64,000 nt of DNA from JBMOJK01 sp049315825 (GTDB lineage: Bacteria; Patescibacteriota; Gracilibacteria; BD1-5; UBA2023), in contig JBMOJK010000005.1 of assembly GCA_049315825.1 (NCBI GenBank), positions 1 to 64,000 on the forward strand, given 5' to 3'. The position numbers and the translations under genes are program-made. Below the pieces are notes generated by a model, which was given only the letters and a program-made list of their open reading frames with translations, did not search any database and was not told the origin of the DNA. Positions within the stretch are counted from its first letter, which is position 1. Each line of letters starts with the position of its first letter. Below are positions 59,206 through 64,000 of this stretch, piece after piece.

Positions 59206-60270
59206 ATGACATCACTCGAAACTGGGACAAATCATCCCCTTTCTCCGCTCGATGCCCTTGCTCAGATCGAACAAGAGACACAAACTGCGCTTGATCCGCT
59301 CGCTATAGTAGATCACTCCGCACCAACATCAACTCAAACTGATGCCATTATTGCTGCGACGGCTATCGGGGTTTCTGTAGCACTCGATCCACTGAGTGCA
59401 GTTGGATCATCAATCACTCTTTCGGCTCCAGCGATCGTGAAGCAAGCAAAGAATCTCAAGAAGAATATTCTTGAGAAGCTCAAATTTCTTGTGCACTATG
59501 TTGCAGTTTCTTCTGTTGTTTTTGCTATTTTGCTCGTAAGTACGAACTGGAGTGCATACTACACAATCGCGATGAATACGATCAATCCAGGTGCACTCAA
59601 GGCATCAGGTCTTGAGATGACAGAAAGTCTTTCGAAATCAAAGATCACAGTATTTGCGAGTGGGGACGGTGAGTCAGCAAACACAAACACGAAGAAAGAA
59701 CAGGCACAGGACATCAAGAAGCAGCTCGAGGCTGACAATGTTACAATTCAGGAAGATCCATTCTCGATGAAGCATCTCCTCCCTTCTGAACCAAATATCA
59801 AGGTAGGATTCGAGATTACTCCGTACGAAAACCGCCTCATCATCCCAAAGATCGGGAAAAATATCCCACTCGTGGATATTATGCCGAGCGCAAACTTCGA
59901 CTTCGATCACATGGAAAATATTTTCATGCAGGAACTTGAGAAGGGTGTGGTACGATATCCTGGAAGTGCCCTTCCAGGAGAACAGGGAAATTCATTCATC
60001 TTCGGACACTCATCGAACTATCCTTGGATGAAGGGAAACTATAACGATATCTTCGCTCTCCTCGACGACCTCGAATACGGTGATGAGATCATCGTTTACT
60101 ACAACCAGAAGAAATTCGTCTACGTAATTCGTGAGAAGAAAGTGGTCACTCCCGGTGATGTAAAGGCACTTAACCGTGATCCAAATGCACATGAGCTCTC
60201 ACTCATGACATGTTGGCCAGTAGGAACAACTCTGAAACGAATGCTCGTATTTGCAGAACTTCAAAAATAA
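59206..60270 (+). CDS. Sortase-family transpeptidase
   Basis: A 354-aa protein. The cytosolic N-terminal part is Thr/Ala-rich. One membrane helix (about residues 100-120) leads to the sortase beta-barrel. The catalytic set is His in FIFGHSSN (about 267), Cys in SLMTCWP (about 335; TLxTC in classic sortases) and Arg in TTLKRM. The N-terminal extension is unusually long. The candidate substrate is the protein at 33617-34354. No UGA. Confidence 0.9.
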   Translation: MTSLETGTNHPLSPLDALAQIEQETQTALDPLAIVDHSAPTSTQTDAIIAATAIGVSVALDPLSAVGSSITLSAPAIVKQAKNLKKNILEKLKFLVHYVAVSSVVFAILLVSTNWSAYYTIAMNTINPGALKASGLEMTESLSKSKITVFASGDGESANTNTKKEQAQDIKKQLEADNVTIQEDPFSMKHLLPSEPNIKVGFEITPYENRLIIPKIGKNIPLVDIMPSANFDFDHMENIFMQELEKGVVRYPGSALPGEQGNSFIFGHSSNYPWMKGNYNDIFALLDDLEYGDEIIVYYNQKKFVYVIREKKVVTPGDVKALNRDPNAHELSLMTCWPVGTTLKRMLVFAELQK

Positions 60271-60278
60271 TCTCGACT

Positions 60279-60569
60279 ATGATGCTTCTCGAAACACCAT
60301 ACGCACTGCAGGCAGCTGCACTCCAGCATCCATTCACGCCAGATGAATACATCATCGCAGGTGGAGTATTGGGAGTGGCAATCACCATCTATCTTCTTCT
60401 ACCGATGGTCAGCCAGGCGCTCGACAGCATGAATATGCGTCAAAAAAAGCGCGAGAAGAAACAAGCGCTGAGCGAACTCATCATCATGAAGGATATTCAG
60501 ACTGAGATCGATGAAGAAATGAAGCAAGCTATGATACGCAGTGCACTTCGAGAAAAAGGAAGTGTCTAA
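60279..60569 (+). CDS. Small membrane protein following the sortase, 96 aa
   Basis: A TM helix (about residues 24-43, YIIAGGVLGVAITIYLLLP) with a charged cytosolic coiled tail (MRQKKREKKQALSEL..). It starts 8 nt after the sortase stop and is probably cotranscribed with it. ATG 60282 is an equal alternative. Its stop overlaps the convergent gene's stop by 4 nt. Confidence 0.7.
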   Translation: MMLLETPYALQAAALQHPFTPDEYIIAGGVLGVAITIYLLLPMVSQALDSMNMRQKKREKKQALSELIIMKDIQTEIDEEMKQAMIRSALREKGSV

Positions 60570-61243
60570 TCCAAATTCAAATCTACCAATCGGAAATCCT
60601 TCGGGTTTCCGATTTTTGTATAGTTGTCATAGAGGGCACCAGCAGCTTTCGTGAGTGAGACATTCTCGTTCTTGAGAAGAGTGGCGAGATGTGCTTCATC
60701 AACGGCTGAATCTACGCGAATTCGCGTAATCACACCAGAATTCAGAGCGGCAACGAGTCACTTTTGATGCGTGGGCGAACGCAGTGGTGGTACGATCGAG
60801 AAAAGCTGTTCTGCGAGCATATACATCTCTTTGGTCGAATAAATGAGATGGTTGACGTGTATCCCAAGTGTTATCGGCGCAGAGCCAAAATCTACCACAA
60901 ATGCATTGAGATCTTGGACAAAGTAGCCAAGTTCGACATAGAGATCACGAACGCGATCCGTGATGGTTTTGAGGGAGATATTTTCGATGTGGACTGGTTT
61001 CTTCGTAGTAAGTGCCTCGTCGAGTAATGCCTCAAACTTCGCAAGTTCGATCGACTCAGGATAGGCCTCACTGTATTTTTGAGGAAGGTGCTCGTCCAGT
61101 ATTTCATTATTTACCTGCGTACGGAGATAGTCCGCCATATCGAACACGGTTGCCGGATCATAACTTGTTGGGATCTGGAAACGAAAAACCCCACTCTCGC
61201 GGGGTGATGTCTGCAGGATTCGATCAGAAAAAACGCTGTGCAC
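60566..61243 (-). CDS. Hypothetical protein, 225 aa
   Basis: Not recognised. A soluble alpha/beta protein (YDPATVFDMADYLRTQVNNE, TKKPVHIENISLKTITDRV, FVVDFGSAPITLGIHVNHL). One TGA (60758) is read as Gly, adding the last 64 residues. The GTG start at 61243 shares a G with the TAG of the ZIP gene (TAGTG), so it is coupled to it and may be linked to metal handling. Confidence 0.7.
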
Positions 61244-61950
61244 TATTCGAAAAATTTAGCAATCACTGAAAGCCCCGTCCCGAGTACGAACATGCCGATA
61301 AGTGAGAGGTGCTTATGAGAATCCTTGTGTACAAGTGGAAGGAGATCTGAAGCCCCGATATACAAGAGGCTTCCTCCGGCAAATGCGAGCGGATATGCGA
61401 GTAATTCTTCAGATAAACCACCGAGCATTCGGAGTGCAAGTAGTGCCCCAAGAGGCGCCGCAAGTGCAAAGAGTGCAAAGAGGATGGTTCGCTTCTTATC
61501 ATCGAAATGAGCACGCTTCGAGAGTCCAGCAAGCGAAAGAGAAACTGGGATTTGATGCACGAGCACCCCGAGCGTGACGAGCATCCCGAGTTCAGGTCCG
61601 GATGAGAATCCTGCCCAGATCCCTACTCCATCAAAGAGCGTATGAACGATCAATCCACTAAACGACCAGAGCGAAAGCGAATGGAAGTGACAATGATCTT
61701 CCACACACGGATGAACGATGCTTGCATTTTCTAGGATATAGACCACCAAGAATCCGAGCAAGAATGCATACACCGCATGCGGATTGATACTGATGGCCTC
61801 TGGATAGATGTGCACAAGCGCCACACTCGTCATCGCTCCTGCACCAAGGGCAATGAGTTCCAACGAGAGAGACTCGATGAATTTGGTGCGCGAAAGTAAC
61901 AGTCCCGCCAGACTTGCAATGAGCACGAGAACGAGAGAAACAAAAATCAT
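61243..61950 (-). CDS. ZIP-family metal transporter
   Basis: A 235-aa importer with eight predicted helices. Metal-site motifs are VALVHIYPEA, HTLFDGVGIWAG, VHQIPVSLSL and GASDLLPLVH. A His/Cys loop (HPCVEDHCHFH) would bind zinc. ATG 61950 fits a TACAAT box (61957-61962) 6 nt upstream. No UGA. Its neighbours are COG0523 metallochaperones, so zinc is the likely substrate. Confidence 0.9.
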   Translation of the reverse strand: MIFVSLVLVLIASLAGLLLSRTKFIESLSLELIALGAGAMTSVALVHIYPEAISINPHAVYAFLLGFLVVYILENASIVHPCVEDHCHFHSLSLWSFSGLIVHTLFDGVGIWAGFSSGPELGMLVTLGVLVHQIPVSLSLAGLSKRAHFDDKKRTILFALFALAAPLGALLALRMLGGLSEELLAYPLAFAGGSLLYIGASDLLPLVHKDSHKHLSLIGMFVLGTGLSVIAKFFE

Positions 61951-61956
61951 GGAGGT

Positions 61957-61962
61957 ATTGTA
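61957..61962 (-). promoter_or_regulatory. -10 box of the ZIP gene, predicted leaderless
   Basis: Minus strand TACAAT ends 6 nt before ATG 61950. No Zur-type palindrome was recognised. Confidence 0.4.
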
Positions 61963-61998
61963 TAAAAAGCAGGGATTTCGCAAGCGGAGTGCTTTTGG

Positions 61999-62967
61999 CT
62001 ATTTCATGAACATGACATTCGGTGCATTAGTCGCTTCATCGAGCGATCGGCGGATCGCCATTTCATCCATATTTTTTCCGATGAAGACAATCTTACTCTG
62101 TGTATCCTTTTGTCGTGACTCGTCCGTATCTGGAACCATGGTCATGCGCGCGCCCGTTCGCTGAAGAACAAATCTCCCATGACCAAAAATGCACACAAAT
62201 CCCTTTACTCGGAATACGTCATTGTCGAGCGCGTCAAAGAAATCTCGAAGATCGTCTGCTACGAATGGCTTATCGGATTTATAGAGGAATTGTGTAATCC
62301 CATTGTTATGATCGTGCCCCTGGGTATCGAGCTCTGTAAGACCCTCTTCGATTGCTTCTGTGCGCTCAAATCGATCAGAATCCATAAGATAGCGCATATC
62401 TACCTCACCTCGTACCGCTTCGACGATCGTTGCATAGAAATTCACTCGTCGGATAACCTCTTTGATCTCGACGATGCGACTTGGCTCTGCAAGATCTGCC
62501 TTATTGATGATCACAAAATCTGCAAATTCGATCTGTTCGAGGGTTGTTTTGATATCAGTCATTACCTTTGCTTCGAAATTCTCAGCATCTACCAGACAGA
62601 TAATCGAGTCGAGTTTTACTCGTCCTTCCATGTCCTGCATGAGGAAACTCTGCGCGATCGGGAGTGGTTCTGACATCCCAGAAGCCTCGATGATAATATG
62701 ATCGATCTCACGCCCTGAGTTCAAAAGTCGATCGATCGCTGAGATGAAATCCTTGCGCACTACACAGCAAATACATCCATTGTTAATCTCAATGATTTCT
62801 TCGTCGGTGCGCTCGATGAGATCACCGTCGACTCCTTCTTCTCCGAACTCATTTTCGACGATTGCGATTTTGCGACCGTTTGCGTTACGGATGATGTGGT
62901 TGAGGAGCGTGGTTTTCCCAGCGCCGAGAAATCCTGTGAGGATCGTGATAGAAACAGGTGATTTCAT
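61999..62967 (-). CDS. COG0523 (CobW/ZNG) metallochaperone GTPase, copy 1
   Basis: A 322-aa G3E GTPase. It has Walker A GFLGAGKTTLL, metal motif CxCC (NNGCICCVVR), IIEASGMSEP, NKADL and a CobW C-terminal domain (VFRVKGFVCIFG). These proteins deliver zinc to target enzymes under metal shortage. ATG 62967 is used; MFNKNT at 62985 would overlap the upstream stop. The stop is TAA. Confidence 0.92.
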   Translation of the reverse strand: MKSPVSITILTGFLGAGKTTLLNHIIRNANGRKIAIVENEFGEEGVDGDLIERTDEEIIEINNGCICCVVRKDFISAIDRLLNSGREIDHIIIEASGMSEPLPIAQSFLMQDMEGRVKLDSIICLVDAENFEAKVMTDIKTTLEQIEFADFVIINKADLAEPSRIVEIKEVIRRVNFYATIVEAVRGEVDMRYLMDSDRFERTEAIEEGLTELDTQGHDHNNGITQFLYKSDKPFVADDLRDFFDALDNDVFRVKGFVCIFGHGRFVLQRTGARMTMVPDTDESRQKDTQSKIVFIGKNMDEMAIRRSLDEATNAPNVMFMK

Positions 62968-62977
62968 AGTATTTTTA

Positions 62978-64000
62978 TTAAACATTTTCGTGCATCCAGG
63001 CAGGCCAATTGTCTGTGTAAGTTGCCCAGATTTCAGGGCCTTGGGCAAACTCTTCATCCGTGAGCAGAGCATCATCGAGGAGTTTCTCCATATATGGACG
63101 ATTCTCGTTGATGGAGATGATTACAAGCTCTTGTCTACGATCTGCATATGGCTCGTGTGCAAAGTCCTCAAGTTCCGCAAGGATATCTGGATAATCATCC
63201 AGCTCTTCACGAGCAAAACTCCCCGCCCATCGTCCAGCAGGATCGACCTTCACCGATCCGCCTGCCTGCCCCCAGCTTCCAGCAATATCATTGCGTGAGG
63301 CGAGCCAAAAAATCCCCTTGGACCGGATTACCCCTGGCCAATCCGCATTTGCTACTGCAAGGAAACGTTCTGGGTGAAACGGGCGATTACGACGATATAC
63401 GAATGAGGTGATGCCGTAAGATTCTGACTCCGGAGTGTGCGCTGCATGTCCACCTTCTTCGAGTTCTTTTCTCCAAAGTGGACTCGCTTCTGCTCGCTCA
63501 AAATCAAACAGTCCTGTGTTTACAATTTCTGCAAAATCTATCGCTCCGTGATTCGTTTCGATGTATTTCGCAGTTGGCTGGAGTCCTTTCAATATCTTAC
63601 GAATGGTAGTTTTCTGATCTTCATCGAGAGAATCAATCTTATTCACAACAAGCACATCACAGAACTCGATCTGTTCCACAAGAAGATCAACGATATTGCG
63701 ATGATCGTTTTCATCGGTCGCAATTCCTCGGGCAACGAGGTCTTCCTGACTCGAGAAGTCTTTTAGGAAATTGAGCGCATCTACGACGGTCACCATCGTA
63801 TCAAGCTTGGCATACTGCGTGAGATCAATCCCCGTTTCTTCATCTACATAACTAAATGTTTGAGCGATAGGCACAGGTTCAGCAATCCCCGTAGATTCCA
63901 CGATAATCGCGTCGTATTCCCCGTGTTCGGCGATGCGCTTCACTTCGTTCAAGAGATCACCACGAAGCGTACAGCAGATGCAACCATTCGTCATCTCGAC
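62978..64000 (-). CDS. COG0523 (CobW/ZNG) metallochaperone GTPase, copy 2, cut by the window edge
   Basis: The visible part begins before VEMTNGCICCTLRGDL (CxCC motif). It contains VESTGIAEPVPIAQ, NKIDSLDEDQK, a CobW C-terminal domain and a long tail (WGQAGGSVKVDPAGRWAG.., ENRPYMEKLLDDALLTDEEF) typical of the YciC/ZigA subgroup. The G1 motif lies beyond the right edge. Only 11 nt separate it from copy 1. Confidence 0.92.
   Translation of the reverse strand, partial: VEMTNGCICCTLRGDLLNEVKRIAEHGEYDAIIVESTGIAEPVPIAQTFSYVDEETGIDLTQYAKLDTMVTVVDALNFLKDFSSQEDLVARGIATDENDHRNIVDLLVEQIEFCDVLVVNKIDSLDEDQKTTIRKILKGLQPTAKYIETNHGAIDFAEIVNTGLFDFERAEASPLWRKELEEGGHAAHTPESESYGITSFVYRRNRPFHPERFLAVANADWPGVIRSKGIFWLASRNDIAGSWGQAGGSVKVDPAGRWAGSFAREELDDYPDILAELEDFAHEPYADRRQELVIISINENRPYMEKLLDDALLTDEEFAQGPEIWATYTDNWPAWMHENV

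Noticed and set aside
1..64000. UGA as tryptophan (code 4) or selenocysteine
   Set aside because: The UGA columns match conserved glycines, Trp is encoded by TGG in the same genes, UGAs are too many for Sec and no SECIS-like hairpins follow them.

Overview
The window comes from a bacterium of the candidate phyla radiation that reads UGA as glycine (genetic code 25), as in Gracilibacteria (BD1-5) and Absconditabacteria (SR1). The proof is internal. More than 25 genes make full-length, family-typical proteins only if in-frame TGA is read through. The TGA repeatedly falls on invariant glycines: peptidyl-tRNA hydrolase, TrmD, Mfd, PrmC, PilT, phospholipase D, an ABC ATPase and a histidine kinase. 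A tRNA gene with anticodon UCA and a glycine-type acceptor end lies at 23382-23460. Essentially every native gene stops at TAA or TAG, so gene models made with the standard code are fragmented here; the coordinates below are the rebuilt ones.

Layout. 1-9100: an unknown protein, a class B penicillin-binding protein, a degenerate PriA-like protein, a type IV secretion-type ATPase, a cNMP-binding protein and PilT, all on the minus strand. 9140-10850: an isolated proteobacterial-type chemoreceptor. 10900-16010, plus strand: YtxH-like protein, GrpE, membrane protein, SDR, DUF1993, an ABC-2 exporter and Pth. 16050-19340, minus: a C39-like peptidase, a two-component system and a secreted protein. 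19600-22000: rhodanese and a secreted subtilase with SLH-like repeats, very rich in UGA and carrying one apparent frameshift. 22190-23460: three tRNAs, a possible ribosomal protein and a 48-bp tandem-repeat gene with a UGA in each repeat. 23600-25800: Elp3-like enzyme. 25800-34350, minus: a surface-protein block (1121, 75, 1311 and 245 aa).

34480-43730: frr, mfd, several small secreted proteins (one with a nonsense codon), an isolated secreted C39-like protease, holA, a lipoprotein FKBP, trmD and a zinc-ribbon membrane protein. 43730-50810, minus: a Yip1-like protein, a lipoprotein with seven UGA codons, an 891-aa anchored protein, a lipoprotein phospholipase D, a DUF721-like protein, prmC and an ABC-2 permease. 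50980-51300: a small membrane gene that ends in UGA and so looks foreign. 51350-54860, minus: fmt, pilin, MraY/WecA-like transferase and DedA. 54900-60570: a low-complexity membrane protein, typA, a PH-domain protein, rpsU and a sortase with a small partner. 60560-64000, minus: a ZIP metal transporter and two COG0523 metallochaperone GTPases, the last cut by the window edge.

Regulation. Several native promoters put a -10 box 6-7 nt before ATG (leaderless mRNA) or have pyrimidine-rich starts. Strong Shine-Dalgarno sites are seen mainly at rpsU and at three genes that look horizontally acquired. Together the genes describe a small cell with type IV pili, secreted proteases and large surface proteins, consistent with an attached or episymbiotic life. 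That lifestyle is inferred.
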